A stretch of 64,000 nt of DNA from Thermosipho affectus (GTDB taxonomy: Bacteria; Thermotogota; Thermotogae; Thermotogales; Fervidobacteriaceae), in the NCBI RefSeq assembly GCF_001990485.1, contig NZ_LBFC01000006.1, forward strand, positions 1 through 64,000, given 5' to 3'. A program made the translations under genes and the position numbers. The notes below the pieces were generated by a model. The model made no database searches. It was not told where the DNA came from and saw only the letters and a program-made list of their open reading frames with translations. Position 1 is the stretch's first letter; each line of letters begins with the position of its first letter. Shown in pieces: positions 9,955 to 18,770 of the stretch.

Positions 9955-10485
9955 ATGAAAGCGCTAATAATAATCGACATGCAAAATGATTTTGCAAAAG
10001 AAGGGGGAACTTTATACTTTAAGGGCGCAGAAAATGTTATCCCGCATATTCTAAGGTTAATATCCAATGCAAAAAAAGAAAATATACCCATTATACTAAC
10101 GCAAGATTGGCATGAAGAAAATGATGAGGAATTTAAAATTTGGACTAAGCATTGTGTGAAAAATACAGATGGTGCTAAAATTATAGATGAAATACTAAAA
10201 CTAATAAAAGATTACAACAATGTATATTTTATTAAAAAAACTAGATACTCTGCTTTTTACAATACAAATTTTGATAAAATTATCAAAAAATTGAATATCA
10301 CCGAAGTTGACCTTGCAGGTCTAGTTTCAAATATCTGTGTATTGTTTACCGCCGAAGAATTGAGAAACAGGGATATAAAAGTGAATTTATTTAAAAATGC
10401 AACAAATTCCTATGATCAGAAATTACACGAACTTTCTCTTAGGCTCATGAATGAAGTATTGAAAATTAATATAAGAGAGGTGTAA
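9955..10485 (+). CDS. pncA: Nicotinamidase-like isochorismatase family hydrolase
   Basis: Predicted to convert nicotinamide to nicotinate for NAD salvage. The 176 residues show the catalytic aspartate in IIDMQNDF, metal-site residues in QDWHEEN, the HCVKNTDGA block typical of PncA, a lysine in FIKKTRYSAF and the nucleophile cysteine in SNICV. Its role fits the presence of niaR/niaP and nadE elsewhere in the window. Other cysteine hydrolases of this superfamily are possible, but the HCV-x-NTDGA block favours nicotinamidase. Confidence 0.8.
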   Translation: MKALIIIDMQNDFAKEGGTLYFKGAENVIPHILRLISNAKKENIPIILTQDWHEENDEEFKIWTKHCVKNTDGAKIIDEILKLIKDYNNVYFIKKTRYSAFYNTNFDKIIKKLNITEVDLAGLVSNICVLFTAEELRNRDIKVNLFKNATNSYDQKLHELSLRLMNEVLKINIREV

Positions 10486-10486
10486 A

Positions 10487-11419
10487 ATGAATATAAAGAA
10501 AGTAACCTTTCTTGCGGTTATAACAAATATATTTTTAGCGGTCATAAAAATTATCACAGGCATATTATTTAACAGCATAGCTATACTTGCAGATGGTATA
10601 GATAGCTCTACGGATATCATTACCTCTCTTGTTACCTTCTTTGCGACAAGACTTTCGGTAAAACCACCAGATAAATTACATCCATATGGTCATTCAAAAA
10701 TAGAAAATATTGGTGCAAAAATAATCTCGTTTGTAATTTTTTATGCAGGTATTTCACTTTTTATAGAAAGTACTAAAAAATTTGTAACAAAAGAGTATTT
10801 CCAGATAATAGGTATATTACCATTAGTAGTTACGTTAATATCTATTACATTTAAAACTATTCTTTTTCTAATAGAATACACTTATGGAAAAAAATACAAC
10901 AGTTCTTCGCTTGTTGCAGAAGCATTAAATATGAGAAATGATATATTGTTATCCTCCCTTGTATTTTTAGGAGTATTTTTAAATAAATTAGGACTTGAAT
11001 GGATGGATCCTTTGGTTGGAATGGTAATGTCTGCTATAATAATAAAGGTGGCGTTTGAAATTTTCACGGAAAATGCATACGTGCTTCTTGACGGTATTAC
11101 TCCTAAAGATACGTGGATATACGATACCATAATAGACGTATGCAACAGTTGTAGCGGAATCAAAAATCCTCATAAAATACGAGTTAGAAAAATAGGAAAT
11201 GTATATGATATAAACATGGATATTGAAGTTGATCCTAATATGACAGTTAAAGAATCACACAACCTTACAAAATGCATAAAAGAAAAATTAATAAAAATTA
11301 CAAATAATAAAATATACGATGTAGTTATACATATTGAACCATTTGAAAATAAGGAAAATGAACCGTATGGGATCGGGGGGGAAAATGAAGAAAATCATAA
11401 TCATTCTATTAATGATTAG
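10487..11419 (+). CDS. Cation diffusion facilitator family metal exporter
   Basis: Inner-membrane divalent metal/proton antiporter of 310 residues with six membrane segments and a C-terminal cytoplasmic ferredoxin-like domain (about 205-290). Segment 2 carries DSSTD (DxxxD) and is followed by HPYGHSKIE. At the segment 5 position usually HxxxD in zinc exporters, the sequence reads NMRND, that is NxxxD, which in known family members goes with manganese or iron rather than zinc. The tail is rich in Glu, Asn and His. It begins one base after pncA and overlaps the next gene by 35 bases. Confidence 0.85.
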   Translation: MNIKKVTFLAVITNIFLAVIKIITGILFNSIAILADGIDSSTDIITSLVTFFATRLSVKPPDKLHPYGHSKIENIGAKIISFVIFYAGISLFIESTKKFVTKEYFQIIGILPLVVTLISITFKTILFLIEYTYGKKYNSSSLVAEALNMRNDILLSSLVFLGVFLNKLGLEWMDPLVGMVMSAIIIKVAFEIFTENAYVLLDGITPKDTWIYDTIIDVCNSCSGIKNPHKIRVRKIGNVYDINMDIEVDPNMTVKESHNLTKCIKEKLIKITNNKIYDVVIHIEPFENKENEPYGIGGENEENHNHSIND

Positions 11420-12473
11420 TATCTTTTCTTTTTCCATTTCAAAAAATGAAATAATCGAATTATCAAAAAAAAATCCAGAATTATCTTGGAAAAAGTATCT
11501 TGAATACGTACTTGAAAACCCAACAGACACATCTATTGAGAAGCTGGGCAAAAAAATAAAGATAAAAATCCAAATAAAAGATAAGGAAAATTTAAACTTT
11601 TTAATAAAAGAAGACATTAATGGGTTAAGAAATTATTTAAAAGAAACCTCACCAAGTACAAAGATTTTGAACTTAATAAACTTCTTTTTTCCACAAGTAG
11701 AGAGTTTAGTTAAAGATTCCATTGAAAATCCAAAATATGACTCATTTGCAGAAAATATAATATTTCTAAAAATTACAGATCCAAAAATAGAAACTAAAAA
11801 AGCGGCAAAGGAGCTTACGAATTTTTTTCTAAAATATCCCACGATGTTAACATACAATGTTGTTTCTTTATTCAAAAATAAATCTTTTTCCAAAGATTTA
11901 GGATTTAACATATTAAACTACATCGTACAAAATATTAATAACTTTGATGAGGAAAAATATCCAATCTTAAATAGAATAGTTGATTTCTCAAAAAGTATTG
12001 GTGGTACATACACATCAAAGTATTTACTAGATTTAGAAAAATACGTTGAAATTTTGGAAAAAATAAATGAAAATAAGATAGAAAACGTAAACCTAGAAAA
12101 ATTACAAATAAATAATTTATCAATAAAAAAAGACATTTTGTTGCAAAAAATAAGCAAATACAATTCACCACATATAATTAACAAAACAAATAACACAAAA
12201 AATGAACTAAAACCTTCAAAATCTTCAAATACCTTTGAACTATTTCTATTAATTATCCTCTTTGGACTTATTTCCTCGTTCAGAATAGTAAGGTTTTATA
12301 TCTTTTATACATTAAGACTTAAGAAAATTGCCGCATTAACGTATAAAAAAATAGTAGAAAAAGATCCAATGAATGAAGAAAAGCATTTAAAACTTGCACA
12401 ACTGTATGAAGAAGCAGGCATGTACGATGAGGCACTACAAGAATATAATTTAATAAAGCGTATAAAAATATAA
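11385..12473 (+). CDS. Secreted or membrane-anchored TPR-motif protein, unknown function
   Basis: A 362-residue protein that I do not recognise as a named family. The start MKKIIIILLMISIFSFSIS is a signal peptide or anchor. A Lys/Glu/Asn-rich helical middle follows, then a hydrophobic segment (about 285-305) and, at the end, a single TPR-like motif (LKLAQLYEEAGMYDEALQEYN). The layout suggests a large extracytoplasmic part with a short cytoplasmic TPR tail. The open frame extends 17 codons upstream, but the G-rich ribosome binding site at 11375-11381 favours the ATG at 11385. This still overlaps the exporter gene by 35 bases. Confidence 0.6.
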   Translation: MKKIIIILLMISIFSFSISKNEIIELSKKNPELSWKKYLEYVLENPTDTSIEKLGKKIKIKIQIKDKENLNFLIKEDINGLRNYLKETSPSTKILNLINFFFPQVESLVKDSIENPKYDSFAENIIFLKITDPKIETKKAAKELTNFFLKYPTMLTYNVVSLFKNKSFSKDLGFNILNYIVQNINNFDEEKYPILNRIVDFSKSIGGTYTSKYLLDLEKYVEILEKINENKIENVNLEKLQINNLSIKKDILLQKISKYNSPHIINKTNNTKNELKPSKSSNTFELFLLIILFGLISSFRIVRFYIFYTLRLKKIAALTYKKIVEKDPMNEEKHLKLAQLYEEAGMYDEALQEYNLIKRIKI

Positions 12474-12501
12474 ATCCTCCCAGATGGGAGGATTTATATT
12501 T
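12466..12501. terminator. Bidirectional terminator between convergent genes
   Basis: A perfect 17-base inverted repeat (12466-12482 and 12485-12501, core ATCCTCCCA) with a minimal loop. The stop codon of the TPR protein lies in the left arm and that of galT in the right arm, so both transcripts end in the same hairpin. Confidence 0.85.
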
Positions 12502-13492
12502 CAACATTTCTTAAATATTTTGCAGCATCTTCAGGTGGTACGGGGTTTATATAAAAACCTGATCCCCATTCGAATCCTGCAACCCTCGTAAGCCTTGGCA
12601 TTATTTCAACGTGCCAATGGTAATAAATCTTTCCCTCTTCATACGTTGGTGAAGTGTGTATCACAAAATTATATGGAGGATTATCTAAAACCTTATATAT
12701 CCTATATAAACTATTTCTCAATATCCTTGCAAATGTAGGTATTTGTTCTTCACTAATTGCCCCAAAATTATGAGCATGTTCTTTTGGAATAATCCAAATC
12801 TCAAATGGAAATCTTGAAGCATATGGAGCAAAAGCAATAAAATGCTCATTTTCTTCAATAATTCTCCTATTTTCAATTTTTTCCTGGGATATCATGTCAC
12901 AAAATACACATCTTTCTTTGTAATCATAATAATCTTTTGAACCATTCATTTCTTCTAGCACTCTTTTTGGAATGCTTGGTATTGCAATTATCTGACTATG
13001 AGGATGTGGTAAAGATGCCCCACCTAATGCTCCATGATTTCTAAATATCAATATGTATTTTATCCTTTCATCTTTTTCTATCTCATTATATCTCTTTACA
13101 TAGGCCCAAACAACTTCTTGAGCTTGTTTGTCATCATAAAGTGCAAAGGTACTATTGTGATCTGGAGTTTCTATAATAACCTCATGGTATCCAAAGCCAG
13201 TCATAGCATCGTACATACCATGCCCATATTTTTGTACTTCAATATTTGGATTAACAGCGGGAAATTTATTGGGGACAACCCTTACCCACCAACCTGGTGA
13301 ATTTGGTTCACTATCATCTGGTCTAAATGCCAACACTTCAGGCGGTGTGGTATGTTCATTACCATAGTCAAAAGGACAAAATCCATCCTTTTTTTCTTCC
13401 TTTGGAACTGAAAAATCGTGAGGCCTTTTGGCACGTTCAGTTGCTATTATAACCCATCTTCTTACAACTGGATCCTTCCTATATTCCGGCAT
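12494..13492 (-). CDS. galT: Galactose-1-phosphate uridylyltransferase
   Basis: Leloir-pathway enzyme exchanging UMP between UDP-glucose and galactose-1-phosphate. The 332 residues carry the active-site HPHSQ block (SLPHPHSQIIAIP, near residue 160) whose second histidine is uridylylated. CVFC near residue 195 and CPFDYG near residue 38 are likely metal-binding. The C-terminal half contains the second HIT-like domain (HWHVEIMPRL). It follows glgA by 13 bases on the same strand, so it belongs to a carbohydrate-storage and sugar-nucleotide group. Confidence 0.93.
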   Translation of the reverse strand: MPEYRKDPVVRRWVIIATERAKRPHDFSVPKEEKKDGFCPFDYGNEHTTPPEVLAFRPDDSEPNSPGWWVRVVPNKFPAVNPNIEVQKYGHGMYDAMTGFGYHEVIIETPDHNSTFALYDDKQAQEVVWAYVKRYNEIEKDERIKYILIFRNHGALGGASLPHPHSQIIAIPSIPKRVLEEMNGSKDYYDYKERCVFCDMISQEKIENRRIIEENEHFIAFAPYASRFPFEIWIIPKEHAHNFGAISEEQIPTFARILRNSLYRIYKVLDNPPYNFVIHTSPTYEEGKIYYHWHVEIMPRLTRVAGFEWGSGFYINPVPPEDAAKYLRNVEI

Positions 13493-13505
13493 AATAATTC
13501 CTCCT

Positions 13506-14963
13506 TTAAACCCTTTTACTCATAGCTTTATTGTATAATTTTATATATTCCTTTGCCGATCTCTCCCATGAAAGATCCGTCTTCATCGCGTTATCAACAA
13601 GCTTTTTCCAATGTACTTTCTTATTTCTGTAAAAATCAATAGCTTTAGCCACTGCCTTGAGTAATTGAGAAGAACCGTATTCTACAAATCCAAAACCATT
13701 TCCTATCATTTTCTTTTCATCGTATTCCAATACAGTATCTGCAAGTCCTCCTGTGTATCTAACAACGGGAATAGTTCCATATCTTAAACTGTACATTTGT
13801 CCCAATCCACAAGGTTCATACCTTGAAGGCATTAAAAACATATCACTTGCCGCATATATCTTTTGTGCAAGATTAATATCAAACTTGATATTTGCTGAAA
13901 TGTTCTCTGGAAATTCTTCTTCCATTTTTCTGAACATATCCTCATATTTTTCATCACCAGTACCCAAAATAACAAATTGCACATTGTAATTTACAATGTA
14001 CCTTAAAACTTCCGATAAAATATCTAAGCCTTTTTGATCAACTAACCTTGTAATCATCCCTATCATTGGTATATTTTCACCAACTGGCAACCCCAAATCT
14101 TTCTGCAATAACTTTTTATTTTCATATTTTTTCTCAATATCATTCAAGGAATAATTTACATAAATTCTCCTATCCGTTTCTGGATTATACTCATCGTAAT
14201 CTATACCATTTAAAATACCGTAGAGATCAGAACTTCTTAATCTTAAAACCCCATCGAGTTTTTCACCATATTCTTTAGTTTGAATCTCCATTGCATAAGT
14301 AGGACTTACAGTGTTAATAATATCAGAAAATAATATACCACCTTTAAGAAAATTTATCTTTCCATAGAATTCTATACCATCAATATTGTACAAATAACTG
14401 GGAAGCCCTGAAAACTCCATATATTTACTGCCAAAAATACCTTGGTACCCAAGGTTGTGAATAGTTAATAACGTAACAATCTTCCCAAAGAACTCATCAT
14501 CTTTATAAAGTGATTTCAAATAAACAGGTATTAATCCAGTTTGCCAATCGTTAACATGTAACACATCTATCGGTAAATTTAATACCTTTAGAGTTTCCAA
14601 AACAGCCGCGGAAAAATAAATTGCCTGTTCTGCTAAATCAGGTCCTTCATAAACTTCATCTGCTGAAAAATAGTAATCATTTGCTATAAAATACACTGGA
14701 ACATTTGTACGTGGAATAGTTGTCTTGTAAATATCAAATTTCTCATCTGTTTTTAAAAACGGGACTTCTATATCCCCCTTTACTTTTTCCAAAGTATACA
14801 AAAATTTTTCTGCGTTTTTTTCAACAATTTTATGTTTAGGCATTATTACGATCGGTTCTACAGAAAGCTTTTCTAAATATTTTGGAAGCGCTCCTACCAC
14901 ATCTGCAAGCCCTCCAACCTTTGCAAATGGATAAACCTCATAAGAAATAAGCGCAACTTTCAT
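13506..14963 (-). CDS. glgA: Glycogen synthase, GT5 family
   Basis: Uses ADP- or UDP-glucose to extend alpha-1,4-glucan. The 485 residues start with MKVALISYEVYPFAKVGGLADVV, containing the KVGGL substrate loop. The C-terminal Rossmann domain has PSRYEPCGLGQMYSLRYG with the family's catalytic glutamates. The open frame begins 13 codons earlier, but GGAGGTG at 14970-14976 (minus) positions the ATG at 14963. Its ribosome binding site overlaps the end of the metallo-hydrolase gene, so the two are co-translated. Confidence 0.95.
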   Translation of the reverse strand: MKVALISYEVYPFAKVGGLADVVGALPKYLEKLSVEPIVIMPKHKIVEKNAEKFLYTLEKVKGDIEVPFLKTDEKFDIYKTTIPRTNVPVYFIANDYYFSADEVYEGPDLAEQAIYFSAAVLETLKVLNLPIDVLHVNDWQTGLIPVYLKSLYKDDEFFGKIVTLLTIHNLGYQGIFGSKYMEFSGLPSYLYNIDGIEFYGKINFLKGGILFSDIINTVSPTYAMEIQTKEYGEKLDGVLRLRSSDLYGILNGIDYDEYNPETDRRIYVNYSLNDIEKKYENKKLLQKDLGLPVGENIPMIGMITRLVDQKGLDILSEVLRYIVNYNVQFVILGTGDEKYEDMFRKMEEEFPENISANIKFDINLAQKIYAASDMFLMPSRYEPCGLGQMYSLRYGTIPVVRYTGGLADTVLEYDEKKMIGNGFGFVEYGSSQLLKAVAKAIDFYRNKKVHWKKLVDNAMKTDLSWERSAKEYIKLYNKAMSKRV

Positions 14964-14967
14964 GTTT

Positions 14968-15597
14968 TCACCTCCATTTATCCAAAAAAATACCACTATC
15001 ATGCGTAAAAATCAAATAATCACATTTATTTACAATTTTCCTAACAAATCTCGCACACTCATCATCTCTCAACATCCTCATTATATCATAAAACTCTACC
15101 CTAGTCATAACGATATCTCCAGGGAAAAAGACTTTTCCAAAATTTTCTGTATCTACTACAAAAGAACAGTGTTCCTTTGCATGCCATGGTGTGTGATACA
15201 CATTAATTTTATCAAATAAAATATCCCCATCTCTAAATGTTTGGAAAGCTTTCCATGCATCTATAATCATTTTATACTGTTTTCCCACTATCATTCCAAA
15301 TTTCTCGTAATTTTTCTTTAAAAAGTTTTCATGTATATGAACTGTTGCATTTTTAAAAAACATGGAGTTATAAGCGTGATCAAGGTGAAAGTGAGTTAAA
15401 ACTATATCCGTAATATCATCTGTTTTTAAATTCCTTTCTTTCAACTTTTCTTCTAATATACTATGGCTTACATAGTCTCCTGGTTCTATTAAAATTCTTC
15501 TCATATCATCTTCAATTAAAGCAATAGTAGAAAAGGTAGCTTTAGCCCTATCTGGTATACTTATTAACCCACCTTCCAACAATATATCAATTTTCAT
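14968..15597 (-). CDS. MBL-fold metallo-hydrolase
   Basis: Metallo-beta-lactamase-fold protein of 209 residues. The metal motif HFHLDHAYN near residue 75 (HxHxDH) is intact, and further ligands are offered by HTPWHAKEH, FFPGDI and IFTHDSG. The substrate is unknown; the short single-domain form resembles lactonase- or glyoxalase II-type hydrolases. A GTG six bases upstream lies against the ribosome binding site, so the ATG at 15597 is preferred. It overlaps the end of the regulator gene upstream by 11 bases. Confidence 0.8.
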   Translation of the reverse strand: MKIDILLEGGLISIPDRAKATFSTIALIEDDMRRILIEPGDYVSHSILEEKLKERNLKTDDITDIVLTHFHLDHAYNSMFFKNATVHIHENFLKKNYEKFGMIVGKQYKMIIDAWKAFQTFRDGDILFDKINVYHTPWHAKEHCSFVVDTENFGKVFFPGDIVMTRVEFYDIMRMLRDDECARFVRKIVNKCDYLIFTHDSGIFLDKWR

Positions 15598-17293
15598 ACT
15601 CACCCTCCTTTTTTAACAAACCGTATCTCTCCATTTTATAGTAAAGCGTTCTCAAACTTATTTTTAACTTTTTTGCAGTTAACATTCTATCTCCCTTATT
15701 TTCTCTCAATGAATTTTCTATTATCTTTCTTTCAAAATCCTCTACCATAGATTTTAAAGAACTTTCTTTTTTTAAAATATCCGTATCTTCAAGAAATAAT
15801 GGTGGAAAATGCCTCTTTTCAAGCACATTTTCATTGATTTTCATGTTTATAATCGCACGACCAATTATATTTTCTAGTTCCCTAACATTTCCCGGCCAGT
15901 TATATTTCTTTAAGTATTCTATTGCACCACTTGATATATTAATAACATTTCTTCCATATTGCTGACTTATTTTCTTTGCCAAATATCTTGCAAGCATCTT
16001 AATATCCTCTTTCCTTTCTCTAAGAGGTGGTATATATACTGGAAAAACATTTAATCTATAGTAAAGATCAACCAAAAATTCCCCTTTCTTTATTAGTTCT
16101 TCAATATTCATATTTGTTGAGGCAATAATTCTTACATCGACCTTTTTCACTCTATTAGAACCTACTGGTAAAAACTCCCTATTTTCTATAAATCTCAAAA
16201 TTTTTGATTGAATTGTGATAGGCATTTTTCCTATCTCGTCAAGAAATAATGTACCTCCTTCTGCTTCTTCAATTAATCCCTTTTGAGTGTTCTTATCCAA
16301 AAACGGTTCTTTTGTATAACCAAACAATTCAATTTCCAGCATATTTTCTGGAATAGCTGCACAATTTACAGTTATAAAAGGTTTATCTTTTCTATTACTT
16401 TCATTATGTATCGCATGCGCAAACAATTCCTTACCCGTTCCACTCTCTCCCCTTAAAAAAACAGTAGCAGGCGTTTTTGCAACTTTTTTTGCCTGCTCTT
16501 TTGCTATCAATATTTTTTCACTTTCCCCTACTATATCATCAAAAGTATACTGTGCCTTCATCTGCCTTATAAATCTCTTAACCTCTTTTAGTTCTCTTGT
16601 TAAACTTAATATTTCAGATACATCATGAACGACTGCTACACTTCCACTAAATTTTCCTTTAACAAACAGCGGAGTTGCATTAACTATAACCTCTCTTTTT
16701 AAAGGTCCCACCTTTAATCTTGCGTTAAAAATGGGCTTTTTTGTCCTTGCAATTTGCATGTGTATACTTTCACCTTCGGCTATATCAACAGTGGCAGGTT
16801 TTCCAACAACTTCCTCTGGTTTAAATCCCGTTATTTTTGTATATGCCTTATTCACTAGCACAACATATCCATTTTCATCTGCAACTGAAATAGCATCATA
16901 TGTAGAATCTATTATAGCCTTTAACCTTGCCTCAATTTGGTGGAGATTAGTAATTTCCTCGGCAAGTTTTCTCACACTTGTGATATCCCTAAAAACTGCC
17001 ACTGCACCTAAAATATTTCCATCTTTATCCGTTAAAGGCATTCTCGAAGTAATTATTACATTTTCTCCAACATTTTGGACTTCATCCACTTCTGGAATCC
17101 CCGTTTTTACCACAATGTGCAACCTAGTGTTTGTAACAACATCAACTACAGGCTTACCTATAAAATCTTCTTTTAGTTTTAATATATGAACCGCACGTTT
17201 GTTGATGTATAAAATTTTTGCATCCTTGTCTACAATTATTACCCCTTCGACAATAGATTCAAGTACCGTTCTGTAAAACTTTATCAATTCCAT
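15587..17293 (-). CDS. PAS-domain AAA+ regulator of the sigma54-activator type, without a GAFTGA motif
   Basis: A 568-residue regulator with two PAS-like sensor domains (about 5-110 and 118-235), an AAA+ domain (about 250-485) and a Fis-type helix-turn-helix (about 535-560). Walker A is GESGTGKE (about 282-289) and Walker B is GTLFLDEIG (about 347-355). Where activators of sigma54 have GAFTGA, this protein has EPFLDK in the context ELFGYTKEPFLDK. Loss of that loop, as in TyrR, suggests it works with the main sigma factor or as a repressor. It overlaps the downstream metallo-hydrolase gene and follows yjbQ by two bases, so it may control this group. Its ligand is unknown. Confidence 0.88.
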   Translation of the reverse strand: MELIKFYRTVLESIVEGVIIVDKDAKILYINKRAVHILKLKEDFIGKPVVDVVTNTRLHIVVKTGIPEVDEVQNVGENVIITSRMPLTDKDGNILGAVAVFRDITSVRKLAEEITNLHQIEARLKAIIDSTYDAISVADENGYVVLVNKAYTKITGFKPEEVVGKPATVDIAEGESIHMQIARTKKPIFNARLKVGPLKREVIVNATPLFVKGKFSGSVAVVHDVSEILSLTRELKEVKRFIRQMKAQYTFDDIVGESEKILIAKEQAKKVAKTPATVFLRGESGTGKELFAHAIHNESNRKDKPFITVNCAAIPENMLEIELFGYTKEPFLDKNTQKGLIEEAEGGTLFLDEIGKMPITIQSKILRFIENREFLPVGSNRVKKVDVRIIASTNMNIEELIKKGEFLVDLYYRLNVFPVYIPPLRERKEDIKMLARYLAKKISQQYGRNVINISSGAIEYLKKYNWPGNVRELENIIGRAIINMKINENVLEKRHFPPLFLEDTDILKKESSLKSMVEDFERKIIENSLRENKGDRMLTAKKLKISLRTLYYKMERYGLLKKEGEYEN

Positions 17294-17295
17294 AC

Positions 17296-17706
17296 CTATT
17301 CACCAATTACCTTAACAACTACTCTTTTTCTTCTCTGCCCATCGTATTCTGCGTAAAAAATTTGCTCCCAAGGTCCCAAGTCTAACTCCCCATTAGTTAC
17401 TGGAAGTATTACTTGGTGATGTGTCAAAATTCTTTTCAAATGTGCATCTCCATTGTCCTCACCAGTCCAATGGTGATTGTAATCTCCAACAGGTGCCAAC
17501 CTTTCCAACCATTCCCATATATCTCTGTGAAGACCGGATTCATCATCATTAACTATTATTCCAGCAGTTATATGCATAGCAGATACAAGACAAAATCCCT
17601 CTTTTATACCACTCTTCTTCACTATTTCTTCAATCACATCTGTTATCCTAACTAATTCTTTTCTATTCTTTGTATTAAACCATAAATATTCTGTATAACT
17701 TTTCAT
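17296..17706 (-). CDS. yjbQ: YjbQ/UPF0047 family protein
   Basis: A 136-residue single-domain protein of the YjbQ family, for which weak thiamine-phosphate synthase activity has been described but no firm role. The conserved blocks are seen: [14 protein letters not shown], the histidine-rich [16 protein letters not shown] and [13 protein letters not shown]. The open frame begins four codons earlier at a GTG inside the G-rich ribosome binding site, so I prefer the ATG at 17706. It is the first gene of the group that continues into the PAS regulator. Confidence 0.85.
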   Translation of the reverse strand: MKSYTEYLWFNTKNRKELVRITDVIEEIVKKSGIKEGFCLVSAMHITAGIIVNDDESGLHRDIWEWLERLAPVGDYNHHWTGEDNGDAHLKRILTHHQVILPVTNGELDLGPWEQIFYAEYDGQRRKRVVVKVIGE

Positions 17707-17776
17707 TTTATCCCCCACCTTTCCATGTAAATATCTAAATATCCAATAAATTTAAATAGAAAAGCTAAACATAATT

Positions 17777-17782
17777 ATTATA
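17777..17782 (-). promoter_or_regulatory. Candidate -10 element upstream of yjbQ
   Basis: On the minus strand the 103-base gap contains ATGGTATATAAT, giving a consensus TATAAT about 70 bases before the yjbQ start. No convincing -35 is present. If real, it separates the yjbQ-galT group from the heat-shock operon upstream. Confidence 0.35.
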
Positions 17783-17809
17783 TACCATAAATATGCTTCC
17801 TATTCTTAC

Positions 17810-18766
17810 TTAATACATAAGATCAGGATCAACAACAGTCAAAGGCATTCCATCCTTTAAAAACGCATTTATATTTTTGAAAAGCTCGTCAATTCTGCCA
17901 TTTTGCCCCTCTACTGTATAACCACCAACATGTGGAGAAATTACAACATTTTTAAACATATTAATGGGATAATTATACGGTAAAATAATTTCTCTTTCTT
18001 TTGAAGGGTAATTATACCAAACATCAGATGCAAACCCTTTCAATTTCTTATCTTTCAAGATGCTATATAAAGCTTTTTCATCTATAAGTTCACCACGCCC
18101 TACATTTATCAAATACTTTCCTTCCATGCAAGACAAAACTTCTCCATCAATAATGTTCCTCGTTTTAGAAGTTAACGGTAACGCCAAATATACAACTTGT
18201 GAATTTTCTATCGCTTCTTTCAAATTATTTGTAATTTTGTGAAATCCCTCTATTTCTTCTAATTTGTTTTTAAAACCTATAATATAACAATCAAATCCCT
18301 TTAAAAGTTTTGCAATATGCCTTCCAATTACCCCTGTACCCAAAATAGCTACTTTCTTTTTTTGCAATGAAAACCAATAGTCATCTTCTTTAAATCCCAC
18401 GGCAAATCCATGCCAAATCCCCTCTTTAAGATCATTGTGGTACTCCACAACTCTCCCCATTAAAGCAAGGGAAAGGGCAATAGCTCTTTCTGCAACCATT
18501 TTACCATTTCCATGTGAATTTGATACAATTATCCCTCTTTCCTTTATAACCTTCCAAGGTAATTTATCAGTACCAGTCCATGGAATAAAGATTACCTTTA
18601 AATTTTTGGCTTTCAATACCTGCTCTTCCGTTAAAAATCCACCAATTACTATATCCATTTCTTCTAAACGTGCTATATCCTTTGAAGTAAACCACTCAAT
18701 TTCTTTGTAATCCTCCATCTTTTTTCTAAAATACTCAGTAATCTTTGTTAGTACCATAGCTTTCAT
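17810..18766 (-). CDS. D-isomer-specific 2-hydroxyacid dehydrogenase
   Basis: NAD(P)-dependent oxidoreductase of 318 residues. The nucleotide-binding motif is GTGVIGRHIAKLL (about residue 143), the catalytic arginine sits in NVGRGELID, and the catalytic histidine in ISPHVGGYT. It directly follows the glycerate kinase gene by four bases, so hydroxypyruvate or glyoxylate reduction feeding glycerate to the kinase is the most natural reading; the substrate is inferred from this neighbour only. Ribosome binding site GAGGTGAG sets the ATG. Confidence 0.85.
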   Translation of the reverse strand: MKAMVLTKITEYFRKKMEDYKEIEWFTSKDIARLEEMDIVIGGFLTEEQVLKAKNLKVIFIPWTGTDKLPWKVIKERGIIVSNSHGNGKMVAERAIALSLALMGRVVEYHNDLKEGIWHGFAVGFKEDDYWFSLQKKKVAILGTGVIGRHIAKLLKGFDCYIIGFKNKLEEIEGFHKITNNLKEAIENSQVVYLALPLTSKTRNIIDGEVLSCMEGKYLINVGRGELIDEKALYSILKDKKLKGFASDVWYNYPSKEREIILPYNYPINMFKNVVISPHVGGYTVEGQNGRIDELFKNINAFLKDGMPLTVVDPDLMY

Positions 18767-18770
18767 ATTC

